NCBI GenBank assembly: GCA_949128115.1
Contig: OX421968.1
Span: 30,532,877-30,596,876 of the forward strand
Direction of reading: 5' to 3'
From: Anaspis maculata
Taxonomy: Eukaryota > Arthropoda > Insecta > Coleoptera > Scraptiidae
DNA: 64,000 bases
Shown piece by piece: positions 18,229 to 29,300 of this stretch (the stretch's first letter is position 1; every line of letters begins with the position of its first letter). A model generated the notes under the pieces. The model saw only the letters and a list, made by a program, of their open reading frames with translations, made no database searches and was not told the DNA's origin. The position numbers and the translations under genes were made by a program.

Positions 18229-19596
18229 TCATAAACAAGCGAATATGCCTCATGGGCATGAGGCTCAGTAGCGCACTTCCTTTTTGAAGGATTAGTGAAC
18301 GCAAAATGTTAATTAGGGTTCACCAGTTATTTGAGCAGAAATTTCAATATGGCGGCCAAAATAGCGTCAGAATCATGAAATTTGGCTTAAAAATTAAAAT
18401 GATCGTACCTACTATAGACAAGGGTAAGTTCCAAAGTTCCATGAAAATCGTTCCACTAACAAGAGATTTCAATATGGCGGCCAAGATGGCGGCAGAGCAT
18501 CATTTGTCCAAAATCGGATGTATTTTGATGAAGTTCACATCGCCTGTGAATTTTACTCAAATCGGACCACTTAAAGAAAAATTCAAAATGGCGGACCAAA
18601 GATGGCGGCAAAGTGACAAAAATCTATGGTCAAATGTGTATGGTGATCACGTACGCATTCGATTGGCGTTTGCACCACACCGATATCTTTTTTCGTTGAG
18701 GCATAATTCTCCTAGTTCTATCACTTTGAAACATATTCAATATGGAAAATACAAGATGGCGGCGGGGCATCAGTTGTCGAAAATTGGATGCATCTAATTG
18801 AAGTTCACATCGCCTGCAAATTTCACTCAAATCGGACCACTTTCGGAGAAATTCAAAATAGCGGATCAAAGATGGCGGCCAGGTAACAAAAATTATTGAT
18901 CAACTTGATATGGTGGTCACGTACGCATTTGATTGGCGTTTGCACCACATCGATATCTCTTTTCGTTGAGACATAATTCTCCTAGTTCTATCACTTTGAA
19001 ACATGATCAATAGTAAGAATACAAGATGGCAGCGGGGCATCAATTGTCAAAAATTAGATGTATCTAATTGAAGTTCACATCGCCTGCAAATTTCACTTAA
19101 ATCGGACCACTTTCAGAGAAATTCAAAATGGCGGATCAAAGATGGCGGCCAGGTGACAAAAATTATTGATCAACTTTATATCGTGGTCACGTACGCATTC
19201 GATTGGCGTTTGCACGACATCGATATCTCTTTTCGTTGAGGCATAATTCTCCTAGTTCTATCACTTCGAAACATGTTCAATAGTGAGAATACAAGATGGC
19301 GGCGGGGCATCAATTGTCGAAAATTGGATAGATCTTGATGTGGTTTACATTGCCTGCAAATTTCATTTCAATTGGATCACTTTTAGAGAAATTCAAAATA
19401 GCGGATCAAACATGGCGGCAGAATAACAAAAAACCAAAAGTCAACTTGACATCCTGAACATATGTTCTATTGATTAGCGTTCACACCACATCGATATCTT
19501 TCTTCCCTGAGGAGTTATCCCGGGTACGGACGGACGGACGGACCCAGTGAAGCTAAAAGCGTCTTTTTCCCATTTTTTTGGGGAAGTGCGCTAAAA
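18229..19596 (+). mobile_element. Array-bearing element A with terminal hairpins (Helentron/DINE-like?)
   Basis: The left end has a hairpin, GCCTCATG/CATGAGGC at 18247-18264, followed by TAGCGCACTTCC at 18269-18280. The right end has an imperfect hairpin at 19558-19592 whose terminal bases are the reverse complement of that 12-mer. A 270-bp tandem array fills the middle, and an ACGGACGGACGGAC run (about 19526-19543) precedes the right end. Subterminal inverted repeats, an internal tandem array and a 3' hairpin are the layout of Helentron-associated elements such as DINE-1, but the match is by layout only. No coding capacity. Confidence 0.7.
18340..19540. repeat. Tandem array of about 270-bp units with ATGGCGGC motifs
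   Basis: The marker AAGATGGCGG (AGCGG in one copy) recurs at about 18483, 18752, 19023 and 19292, giving spacings of 269-271 bp. Each unit also carries GTTCACATCGCCTG, CGTACGCATT, GATTGGCGTTTGCAC and TTCTCCTAGTTCTATCAC. A shorter, more diverged start begins near 18340 and the last unit is diverged. Confidence 0.95.
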
Positions 19597-19661
19597 AGAA
19601 AACAAGTGAGTATGCCTTCACGTGCGTGAGTCTCAGTAGCGCATTTTCTTAAAGAGGCATA

Positions 19662-20589
19662 CAGGGTGTCCGTTTTTCGAGGCTAAGCATGGGTATCTCG
19701 CTTATCTTTAGAGATACAGAGTCGGTTAAATTAGAAAAAAGTTGCGAATTTTCATGACGATCAATGATCCAAAGAGATATTTGGCTTGTCAGTTCTAGTT
19801 TTCGAGATATCGAGAAAAAACAGAAATTTGTAATTTTTGATTTAATTTTTTATTTGAAAAACAGTTGAATGAAGATAGCCTTTTCTAACTAAGACATTGT
19901 GAAGGCACTCTTCCAAGGGGAATTCAATGTTGCCAAAATCTTCATTCTAGCTTCCAAAACAACCGAGATATGACATTCAACTTTGTTTTCTCTTATGAGC
20001 GCCATATTGGATTTTGACATTTTTAAATACAATATTTTTTTCTGGTTGCAACAATGTGTCACATGTTACTGCTGCTGAATTCATGCTTTTGAGCAAAAAA
20101 TTTAATTTTTATTTTTCAAAGAGTGCTTTGGAAACAAAATCAGCACCGACAATAAAAAAAACCGTAAATGTTGAACATTTATTCAACAGTGACATGTGGC
20201 ACATCGTTGTAACCAGAAAAGAATACCGTATTCAAAAATATCAAAATCCAATATGGCGCCCATTAGAGAAAAAAGTTGAATGTCGTATCTCGGTTGCTTC
20301 AAAAGCTAGAATGAAGATTTTTGCAGCTTTGAATTCCCCTTGAAAAAGTGCTCTGACAATGTCTAGATTAGAAAAGGCCACCTTCAATCGTTTTTTGAAT
20401 AAAAAATGAAAACAAAAATTCAAATTCCTGTTTTTTCACGATATCTCAAAAACTAAAATCAATACGTCAAATTTCTTTTTTGATCATTGATCGTCATGAA
20501 AATGCGCAACTTTTTCCTAATTTAACCGACTTTGTATCTCTCAAGATAAGCAAGATACCCATGCTTAGCCTCGAAAAACGGACACCCTG
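19662..20589. mobile_element. Long fold-back (hairpin) element, CAGGGTGTCC ends, TA duplication
   Basis: CAGGGTGTCCGTTTTTCGAG at the left is mirrored at the right, and TA flanks both sides (19660-19661 and 20590-20591). The inverted arms continue nearly to the centre with moderate divergence, so the whole 928 bp can fold on itself. A TA duplication suggests mobilisation by a Tc1/mariner-type transposase. The frame at 20014-20343 lies inside the palindrome and shows no known domain. Confidence 0.9.
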
Positions 20590-20739
20590 TATTATGAATG
20601 TAAAGAAATTTGGTTGAAGGAGAAACATCTTTCTTTGCCCACTCTCTTCAGTCGAAACTCATTGTGATTTTTTGTTATCAGAATGGGCTACTTGTCAATG
20701 AAACAGATTTGAATGAAAATTCTTTCAATCATCAATATT

Positions 20740-21990
20740 TTTTTGTTTGGAGGCGGAAGCTGGGGGGAGCAGCCACTAATCAACAGTAGCCTATTCTTTC
20801 CCATTTTTAGTCGATTATCCATATAGCGAAAGAATTAGATCGTTTTGTCTTCGGGTTTATGTTTTTCATTCATCTCTTACTTTGAGGGCAGCGTGTGGGG
20901 GCGGCAGCATCCGGAAAAGTAACTGTTGCACAGTTTGAGTTGGGGGTTTCCAAATGTGTTAGGAAATATGACAAATCAGTGAAAATTATAAAAAATGCAT
21001 TTTTTTGTGTTTGGGGGCGGGATCTGGAGGCGGCGACTAATCAAAAGTGACCTATGTCTTCCCATTTTCAGTCATCTATACATATAGCGAAAGAATTAGA
21101 TCGTTAATTTTCAGGTTTATGTTTTACATTTATCTCTTACTTTGGGGGCGGCGTGTGGGAGCGGCAGAGTTTGGCAAAGAAATTCTTGCACAGTTTGAGC
21201 TGGGAGCTTATCTATGTTTGAGGTAACATTAACATCCAAATCAGTGAAAATTGTTGGAAGTTGCACGTTTTTCTTTTGGGGGCGGAAGCTGGAGGCGGCG
21301 CCATATCAAAAGTAGCCTATACTTTCTTATTTTTAGTCAGCTATCCATATAGCGGAAAAATTAAATCGTTATGTCTTTGGGTTTGTGTTTTTCATTTATC
21401 TCTTACTTTAAGGACAGCGTTTGAGGGCGGCAGCATTCGGCAAAGTAACTGTTGCACAGTTTGAGTTGGGAGTTTCTAAATGTTTAAGGAAATATGACAA
21501 TCAGTGAAAATTGTGAAAGTTGTTTTTTGTTGTTTGGGGGGCGGGAGCTGGAGGCGGCGGTTAATCAAAAGTGGCCTATCTTTTCCCATTTTCAGTAAGC
21601 TATCTATATAGCAAAAGAATCAGATCGTTATGTCTTCGGATTCATGTTTTTCATTTATCTCTTACTTTGGGGGCGGCGTGTGGGAGCGGCAGCGTTCGGC
21701 TAAGCAAATGTTGCAAAATTTGAGTTGGCAGTTTCTAAATGTTTGAGAGAACATCTCAATCAGTAAAATTGTGAAAATTGCACTATTCGTCGTTTGGGGG
21801 CGGAATCTGGGGGCGGCGACTAACCAAAAGTAGCCTATCCTTTTCCATTTTTAGTCAGCTATTCATATATGTACCGAAAGAATTAGATCGCTATGTCTTT
21901 GGGTTCATGTTTTTCATTTTAAAGTGATTGGGGGCGGTTTTTAGCAATTTTTTCATATCGGCGGCGCATATTGGAGGCGGAATGTTTCTG
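20740..21990. repeat. Tandem array of about 262-bp units with GGGGGCGG motifs
   Basis: Five units are marked by GGCGG(A/G)A(G/T)CTGG near 20752, 21013, 21279, 21543 and 21803. Each contains TAGCCTAT, CCATATAGCGAAAGAATTAG, TCTTACTTTG, a GCGGCAG and TTGCACAGTTTGAG. The same unit recurs about twice at 55385-55790. Confidence 0.95.
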
Positions 21991-22122
21991 GGCTCACGTT
22001 CATAAGTGGCAACTATGTATTATTCATAAAATGAGAACACCAGAGCAGTAGGTCTGGGAGAAATTGCAATATCATGTTATTTCAAGTTTATCGGGGGCGG
22101 TTTTGCTCTATGTTGGCGGCGC

Positions 22123-23278
22123 AATATTATTATTATTATTATTATTATTGTTGTACTGCACCCAACAGGCAGAAAAGCCCAGTTAAAGGGTGAGGGATAC
22201 CAGAGACAAATCCGAGAGGGGGTACATACTTAGGAAAAAACCTTCGCCTTTATGTCGGACAGAGAACAGTTGAAGAGATCAACCTCGCTCTCATAAGCAG
22301 AGTAATTGACAATCATCTGATAGAGAAGAGATGCCACTAGGATGTTGGTTCTAGCTGTGGGAAGGTGGAATAAACTGTGTGATCTAGAGGAAAGCCGAGG
22401 AACACTGAGACCCACAGCACCAAGAAAATCAGGGCAATCCAACGCGTTGCTAAATAGACCAAAAAGAAAATGTATTGACTGGAACACTCTTCGAGACTTT
22501 AAAGATGACAGGTTGAACCGCTCCAACATGATCTCCTGAGGAAAACCACGTGGAGGGTATTGTTTGTCCAGTATAAAATAAGCCGCTTTCAAAAACCTCC
22601 TCTGAACTCTCTCCAAATCATTGACGAAGGAGTCATAAATCGGACTCCAGACAAGAGAGGCGTATTCAAGTTTGGACCGGACGAAATAAACATACAAGGC
22701 TCTCAGTGTTTCAACGTTGGTAAATGCCTTTGAGTTTCTCAGCACAAAGCCAAGACCTTTGTATGCCGAGCTCGAGACACAACTGATGTGCTCTTTGAAG
22801 GATAGACCGCCGTCAAAAACTACCCCAAGGTCCTTCACCGTCCGAGGTCTCTGCAATATTTCTCCCCCCAAAGTGTAGTCGAAAACGACGTTTGCATGTT
22901 TTCTGCTGTAGGACATAACGCTGCACTTACTCACATTGATCGGCAAGCCATTCCCACTGCACCAAGCAACAACTGTATTGAGATCTGCCTGCAGGCGCCC
23001 GCAGTCTGCGAGGGAAGACACCACACTAAAAACCTTCAAGTCGTCTGCATAAAGCAAGTACCTCGCATTGATGTTCATAACTATATCGTTTATAAAAAGG
23101 ATAAAAAGGAAGGGACCCAGCACAGAACCCTGAGTAACTCCGGAAGCCTGTAAAAACCTGCGGGATCTGAAGCCCTTGAGGTAGACGTATTGGTACCTGT
23201 TACAAAGATAGGAGCGAAACAAGTATATTAGTGGGTCAGAAAGTCCATAAGAACTCAATTTGCGGAGCAAGATTCCCC
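22123..23278 (-). mobile_element. LINE 2, 5'-truncated jockey-like element
   Basis: On the minus strand it holds the second half of a reverse transcriptase and the C-terminal domain, a stop at 22230, a 3' untranslated part with GGGTGCAGTACAAC, and an (AAT)n tail at 22123-22150. The homologous part begins near 23278, so this is a typical 5'-truncated LINE copy. Confidence 0.85.
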
Positions 23279-23462
23279 TTGCACCCTTGCCCTTGCAAGG
23301 AACCAAACCCTGAAGCTGTACAATGCAGCTGCTAGCGGCGAGTGGGAATCGTCCCTGGGGTTTTCCGATCTGCAAGTCGTGGTGCTGCCTGCTGGTAGTT
23401 GGTACTTCAGCGTGGTGAAAGTGAAGGTTGGAAATAACCAGTGCGACGAATAAATAATACAT
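22230..23462 (-). pseudogene. LINE 2 reverse transcriptase, C-terminal half, intact frame
   Basis: 410 codons remain open. From about residue 60 on the protein matches the palm and thumb of non-LTR reverse transcriptases: ILLRKLSSYGLSDPL, SGVTQGSVLGPFLFILFIND (107-126), YADD catalytic box (138-141), LPINVSKCSVMSYSR, VKDLGVVFDGGLSFKEHI, and a C-terminal KLEYASLVWSPIY segment. The fingers domain and the endonuclease are missing. The first about 60 residues (nt 23279-23462) are unrelated sequence fused by the truncation. The lack of stops after truncation suggests a fairly young copy. It cannot act alone. Confidence 0.85.
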
Positions 23463-23604
23463 AAATAAATAAATAAGTTTATTCCTTCTTTAGCAATTAC
23501 AACAATACAAAGCGGTTTTCAAAGTGCTTACAAAAAGTTAAAGAGAATAAAGCAGTAAACCTTACTTAAAGTTCCTTCAAGAAACTTTGTGTGTAAGTGC
23601 AAGT

Positions 23605-23791
23605 TTAAAGGTTTGTTTTCCTCCTTATCGGCACTTCTTGTGCCATAGGAGTTTGTTGCATTTTACTGAGTAAAGTACAATTTGAAAAATTCTGTTTAAA
23701 CAGCACAAGACCCAGACCTCCTGCCCGGGAATTGAACCCGGGAGCTCCGCTTGCCGAGCGAACACGCAGCCCACTCGACTAGCGGGCCGTC
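23605..23791 (-). mobile_element. tRNA-derived SINE 1, 187 bp
   Basis: On the minus strand it begins GACGGCCCGCTAGTCGAG, has box A TAGTCGAGTGG, a perfect T-arm CCCGGG-TTCAATT-CCCGGG containing box B, and then a unique body. A 21-bp identical sequence flanks it (23584-23604 and 23792-23812), a clear target duplication of LINE-mediated insertion. The acceptor stem does not pair well, so this is a SINE and not a working tRNA gene. Confidence 0.85.
23728..23781 (-). promoter_or_regulatory. RNA polymerase III boxes A and B of SINE 1
   Basis: Box A TAGTCGAGTGG is at 23771-23781 and box B GGTTCAATTCC at 23728-23738, both read on the minus strand, about 32 bases apart as in tRNA genes. Box B differs from the GGTTCGANTCC consensus at one base. 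Confidence 0.8.
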
Positions 23792-23899
23792 ACTTTGTGT
23801 GTAAGTGCAAGTCACCGTATAATATGTTAAATATGCGTATAATTTTGGGCTATGAAAAGCCTTTGCAAAAGATGGACATTGCGTTAATCAGTGATTAGA

Positions 23900-24010
23900 T
23901 ACTGCTGTGATTAACTGGTGGTAATTAACTAGTGATAGTTAAATGGCTGTAGCTAAATGGCTGTAACCTACTGGCAGTAACCAACTGGCGGTAGCCAACT
24001 GGCCAGCAGT
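23900..24010. repeat. Degenerate short tandem repeat
   Basis: Variants of TAACTGGNGGTA and AAATGGCTGTA recur every 12-16 bases through this stretch, giving an imperfect minisatellite. Confidence 0.6.
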
Positions 24011-24082
24011 TTGGTAGCGGATCATTTCGAGATACGGCTATTCAAATCCCATTACAGCTGACCAGGACAAAATGGTGAACGT

Positions 24083-24960
24083 GTGGAGTCCAGAACGTTA
24101 TGCGACGTGACGGTTTTTTTCAAAAGACATTCAAAGATAAGGTCTACTTCGCTTCTGAGCATGTCCAACCATTACAGCAATAAAGTGATGAAAGTTACTA
24201 GACTGTTTGATTTTCGCGCGTATCGAAGAAACTTGTTACGAAGCATTTTGCAACGTAACAATACAAACCAAGTACTGACTATGCACTTGCCAATCAGCGT
24301 GGTCTGAACTTCAACCCAGAAACTCGTTTCCTAGGTATAATGATTGATAGCCGGTTGGACTGGAGAGGTCATATACAAACAGTCACGGCCACAATGTCTA
24401 AGTATTGTTATGTCCTTAGTGGGATATCCCGTCTGGTGAGCATCGACGCTGCATTTGTCGCGTACCATTCATTGGTTGAATCGAGGATGAGGTATGGTGT
24501 GATCCTCTGGATGGGCTCTACTGAGGCTGATCGTGTGTTTATACAACAGAAGCGAATAATGAGATGCATACTCAAATTGAACAGCAGAGAGAGCTGCAAA
24601 GAGCACTTTCTTCGGAGCAGGGTTTTAAATTTGTATGGTTTGGGTGTGCTTGAGGCTGTCGTGTTTGTGAAAAACAACTATGACCTATTCTTTGAGAGCG
24701 AGCACAATGATTGTCACGAAACGATAAATAAATGTTCCCAAAGTCTCAAGAATGACAAACTGAAATATTCATACCTCCAGAGAGCTGCTAAAACACTTAT
24801 TATTGCATTGTACAATAAGATCCCAGTGGTGTTTAAAAATCAACCATTACATATTTTGAAAAAAATGAAGGAAATCTTGCTGCAGAAGGCATACTACAGT
24901 GTTGAAGAGTATTTGAATGACCCTTGTCTATGCTGAGTGTTTAGATTATTGTACTTTGTT
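24083..24960 (+). pseudogene. LINE 3 fragment, reverse transcriptase thumb and C-terminal domain
   Basis: 24300-24936 encodes FNPETRFLGIMIDSRLDWRG, YHSLVESRMRYGVILWMGS, QKRIMRCILKL and a Lys-rich end with YYSVEEYLNDPCLC, the usual C-terminal part of jockey/CR1 LINE polymerases. The catalytic palm is absent. 24083-24300 is poorly conserved and in other frames. The 3' side is AT-rich with TTTATTTTATTTATA, a possible tail. It is a truncated, inactive copy. Confidence 0.75.
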
Positions 24961-25004
24961 TATATACACTTATAGTTGTTATTTATTTTATTTATACTCT
25001 TATT

Positions 25005-25577
25005 TTGAATTGCTTACACTTATTAGCTTCAGCTCCGTTACCCGAATTGGCCAGAATACATGCAGTGTCCGCACAAGAGTCCGACCATTGGCTTCATGTT
25101 ATCCCATCTCCCAATACAGGATCTGTTCTTGACAACTCATGTCTACGGGTCGCTGCTGCTCTTCGATTGGGCTGCGACATTTGTCAAGAACATATCTGTC
25201 TTTGTGGGAGTCCTGTGGACTGCAAAGGACTTCATGGCTTGAGCTGTGTTAAAAGCGCTGGCAGATTTTCGCGACATTCCATGTTGAATGATATAATTAA
25301 GAGAACGCTCAACTCCATCGACATCCGGCAGGTTCAGCAGCAGAGACAGCTGAACAAAAGAAACACCGCAAATATTCAATCATCAAAAATGCTTATATCT
25401 TTTTAGCATTTTCAGTAGAAACATTCGGTCCTTGGAGTAGAGAAGCTTCTGATTCCATTGATATTTTAGGTTCAAAATTAAAGTTTACCACTGGTGATCC
25501 TTGTTCTGCGAGATACCTCAAACAAAAAATTACAAATCAAACAAAATATTGCAAGCTCAATTGCAATACAACGTGGG
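25005..25577 (+). pseudogene. Retroelement ORF, C-terminal region, part 1 (cut by BEL/Pao 2)
   Basis: The translation has LRVAAALRLGCDICQEHICL, CGSPVDCKGLHGLSCVKSAG and RHSMLNDIIKRTL, then after a frame change VETFGPWSREASDSIDILG, TGDPCSARYLKQKI and finally SIAIQRG. The Cys-x-Cys-Gly / GLHGLSC / SAGR-x-x-RH pattern is one I associate with the last third of an invertebrate reverse-transcriptase polyprotein; I do not assign the exact class. The frame stops at the GTGGG where the LTR element entered, and the next residues appear at 33968. Frameshifts (for example near 25380-25405) show that it is dead. Confidence 0.6.
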
Positions 25578-25824
25578 TGTTGCGGTGGCAGCATACGCAT
25601 ATGGTATGCAACCAAATATACTTGTTCACTTCCTGGCTGGAGCGCGCGCGAAAGGCATTAAAAACAAGATGGCGAGAAGTTAAGAAAATAGAGCGTGTCA
25701 AAATAAAAAAGACGTTTTTTCTTAGTATTTTCTACTTGTTCATCCACACCAAAGGCTACAGAAACGAAGATGCTGACCGGCCCACCAACTGAGCAATAAA
25801 TTATCGTAGTGGAATGCAGCAACA
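25578..25824 (+). repeat. 5' LTR of BEL/Pao element 2
   Basis: 247 bp, TG...CA ends. An AATAAA lies near 25795. A TGG-starting stretch, TGGACCTTCGGCC at 25828-25840, three bases after the LTR, is the likely primer site; I could not assign its tRNA. Confidence 0.9.
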
Positions 25825-26277
25825 TTTTGGACCTTCGGCCGGACGCTTACAGCAACTTGGGAAGTGACCAGGTATTTCCATATTTCCATATCCTCAGTCA
25901 CTTGCCACCTTCAATAAAAACAAAAAACTTCCTCTTTTTTTGAATCAGACTCGATCTGCTTCATAACCTACAGCTTTCGTTCTTTCATACCGAATTTTGT
26001 TTCGGCCAACTTCAATTCCAGTTATCTACATGCCACACCCGCAAAATGGTTTTCACAGTCCTTCTGACTGAAATTTGCATTGTTGTGCGGCAGCCTTTGG
26101 CGCACATTCCATACGATATTCTTTCAGCTGAGTATAACACATTTCATTTTATTCCAATTGTTTCATGATCGTTGGTTTCTGAATAAAGACACCTGCTTTC
26201 GAAGTTTTCATTCTCAAACTGAAGTATCGTATTTCGTTTTGGTGCAACACAGTTTTTGCATGTAATAACCTTCAAAA

Positions 26278-28100
26278 TGCCAAAGAAACAAAAAGGCGAC
26301 GAACCTTCATCGGCGGTAAAACTGCTTCTTTCAGATCTGTCGCTGCAAGTTAACAAGTTAGAGAGATTCGACGCTTTCGTGCAATCTGTTACAGACAACA
26401 GTGACCCTTTGATTCTCCAGCAGCTAGAGACTAGACTAGACCTCATTAGGCCCATCTCTGACAAATATGCAGAGCTTTACAATCAAGCAAGATCTTTGTC
26501 GATCATTTCAAAAGACATCATGTCATTTTCGCAATTTGAAGAAGAATATTTTCGTCTTGTAAGCCAAGCTTCATTTATTTTGAAAAAACATCAACAGAAG
26601 CAGGAATTGCATTCTTCAAACAGCAATTTGACTACCTCAAACAACAACACTACAACAGGTTCAAACGTTAAATTACCTGTATTGAATTTGCCTACCTTTT
26701 CCGGATCCTATTCCGATTGGAAAGGTTTCAGTGAAAGTTTCACAGCTTTAATCGCTGACAATCCTAAATTGTCAGACGTTGAAAAGTTTTTCTACCTTCA
26801 AGATTGTCTGAAAGGTACAGCAAAGGACATACTTCAAGAGCTAAATGCTACAGCCTCAAACTACCACATTGCTATGCACATGTTGGAAGAAAGGTATAAC
26901 AATGAGAAGCTCATAATTTTTTCACATCTTGAGTCAATCTTAGAGCATCCAAAAATGCAAAGAGAATCTGCCACTGATTTGAGGAAACTTCATGACACTA
27001 TAGTTCGCCACTTGCGAGCTTTAGAAAACTTAAACGTGACCGATACGCAGTTTAAGGCCTCTGTCATTTCATATGTTATTAAAAACAAAGTAGATTTTCG
27101 CACTGCTACAGAATTCAATAAACTCAAAATTAAGCAAATTCCAGACATAGACGAAATGTGTAAGTTTCTTTCAGAGAGATGCGAGCTACTCGAGCACGCA
27201 AATGCTTCCAATGCAGCGAATCAAAAAAGCCTTTCCAAGGCGTACAATGCAAAACCTCACGCTTACACAAAGCAGTCTTTTGTCGTATCGCGTACCCATA
27301 CTTGTGCATTTTGTAAAGAAGACCATCAATTGTTTGCTTGTCCCAGATTCTTGGCACTTTCCACAAGGGAAAGATTCAAAAAGGTTAGCGATATGGGAAT
27401 TTGTGAGAATTGCTTAAAGCACGCAGGAAATAAGTGCAACTCGAGTTCGACTTGCCGGACTTGTAGAAGAGATCATAACACTCTTTTATGCTTCGCAAGC
27501 AAGGGCAGAGCTGAGAAAGATTCCAATCAGAATTCTCCTGCAGATCAACCTCACGAGCAGCCTGAAATGGCTAAGTCTACAAATTCTGATGAGTCAGAAC
27601 AAATTACATTATCTTGTGTCACAGCAGACCAAGTTTTGTTATCCACAGCACTCATTCAAGTAAAATCGAGCAACGGCAAATGGCAACAAGCCAGATGTTT
27701 GCTTGATTCCGGCTCCCAATCCTGCTTTGCAACGGAGCAGTTGGTCTCAAGGCTTGGGCTGAAACCTAAAAAGGCAAACACCGCTGTAGTGGGAATAAAC
27801 TCAAATTTGTCAAAATTGAGCGGATCTGTGAAGGTACAGATTTCATCTTTACAAAACAACTTTCAAACTGAGCTACAATGCTTGGTGATTCTTAAGATTA
27901 CAGAGTGCCTTCCTTTGAAGAGCTTCAATAAATCAGTCCTGAATATTCCCAGCAATGTGAAATTGGCCGATGCAAGCTTCAACCAGTCGAAGCCTGTGGA
28001 TCTTCTAATAGGTGCCTCACATTTTTACAACTTGATGTGCATAGGTCAAATATCTTCGAGAAAAAATCAACCAGTCCTCAAGAAAACCCTGTTCGGTTGA
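26278..28100 (+). pseudogene. BEL/Pao 2 Gag and protease, ended by an in-frame stop
   Basis: I prefer the ATG at 26278 (MPKKQKGDEP) to the one at 26256. A DUF1759-like Gag core (about 26680-27000, LPTFSGSYSDWKGF) is followed by Cys/His clusters (CAFCKEDHQLFAC near 27303 and CENCLKHAGNKC near 27405) and a protease with LLDSGSQS (catalytic Asp at 27705). The frame ends with TGA at 28098-28100, but the same frame continues to encode BEL/Pao sequence, so this stop is a nonsense mutation inside the polyprotein. Confidence 0.88.
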
Positions 28101-29300
28101 GTTATTTCGGGAAACGTACCCCTACAAAATTCATTTCCAACCTCCATTCCGAACATTGTATGTTCAAACTTTGTAATCAACGATAAAATCTCCAACGAAG
28201 AATTGAATCATTCATTGAGTCAATTCTGGCAAGTCGAAAGCATCCATCCAGAAAGTAACCGATCACTACTCTCACATGAAGAACGATTTTGCGAAGAGCA
28301 TTTCAAGAAAACAGTGACTAGGACTGATTCTGGGCGATTGATGGTTTCTATTCCGTTCAATTGTAAATTGCTAAAACTTGGAGAATCTGAAAACGTTGCA
28401 TTGGAAAGATTTTACAAGTTGGAGCGGAAGCTCAACAAAGATCCGATTCTCAAAAAAGCTTATACAGGTTTTATAAAAGAATATGAACATCTCGGTCACA
28501 TGACCAAGGAAGTTATTCTACCGGATCATTCAGACGATCAACCCACAAAAATTTCCACCTTAGAAAGCGAAGTCGATGTTTCGAAAATTCCCAGCAATTT
28601 TTTACCTCATCACTCAGTTGTGAAATCAGACTCTTTAACTACCAAGCTACGCGTGGTATTCGATGGTAGTTGTGCATCTAGCACAGGCGTCTTCATAAAT
28701 GACACACAGCTAGTGGGTCCCGTGATACAGGACGACCTGCTAACAATTTTACTCCGTTTCAGACAGCATGCAGTTGCACTTACCGGAGACTGCGAAAAAA
28801 TGTATCGGATGATACTGATCCATCCATCTGAACGAAAATTCAAAAAAATATTTTGGAGGGATAATCCTGAAGATTCCGTCAGTATTTATCAATTAAATAC
28901 GATTACTTATGGTACCGCTTCAGCCAGCTATTTGGCCACTAAGTGTCTATCATACCTAGCAGACATCAATCAAGACCGCTTTCCCGAAGCGGCCCATGTC
29001 ATCCAATCCAATTTTTATATGGACGACTTGTTATTTTCAGCGGCCACGTCTAAAAAGGTCGTTGAAATAAAAAATCGGATAACCACGATATTGTCAGAAG
29101 CTGGTATTTCCATAAGAAAATTTCTTTCAAATGAGACACAGGTTATTGAAAGTTCCAATAACACTCAGACAGAGCTCCATACTATCCCGTTAGGAGATAG
29201 GGCCAATGAATGCCAAGGCTCTTGGATTGGCTTGGAATTCTCTGCCGGACTCAATCTTTTACAAAATAAAAATATACGAAAATGGTCCTTCGATTTCTAA
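28101..29300 (+). pseudogene. BEL/Pao 2 reverse transcriptase segment
   Basis: It continues the Gag frame after the stop. Motifs seen: TTKLRVVFDGSC, LTGDCEKMYRMI with the first catalytic Asp, ITYGTASASYLA and YMDD at 29016-29027. The frame leaves BEL/Pao sequence between about 29206 and 29240, where the homology moves to the next frame (+1), so there is a frameshift. The ATG at 28203 is an internal Met, not a real start. Confidence 0.88.

Larger units (their letters stand above)
19601..22122 (+). mobile_element. Array-bearing element B, adjacent to A and interrupted by a fold-back element
   Basis: It starts within a few bases of the end of element A. The left end repeats the layout of A (AAACAAGTGAGTATGCC, imperfect hairpin 19613-19632, then TAGCGCATTTTC at 19637-19648). 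A 928-bp fold-back element sits at 19662-20589. The body is a 262-bp array. The right end is lost at 22122, where the (AAT)n tail of LINE 2 begins. Its subterminal sequence TAGCGCATTTTC matches, inverted, the right end of element C at 56127-56157, so B and C are one subfamily and A another. Confidence 0.65.
23463..23812 (-). mobile_element. 3' end of another retroposon, with TTTA tail, split by a SINE
   Basis: On the minus strand the sequence ends in GGAATAAAC followed by (TTTA)n at 23455-23478, a polyadenylation-like signal and tail. The SINE at 23605-23791 is inserted in it, flanked by a 21-bp duplication. The parent family was not recognised. Confidence 0.5.

Noticed and set aside
18229..19596. 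Classical Helitron for element A
   Set aside because: The right end has CTAA after a hairpin, but the hairpin includes the CT and a TC start is not clear; the inverted subterminal repeats fit the Helentron layout better, and even that stays tentative.
23710..23791. Possible tRNA gene on the minus strand
   Set aside because: The T-arm is perfect but the acceptor stem does not pair well, and the stretch is followed by a SINE body with a 21-bp duplication.
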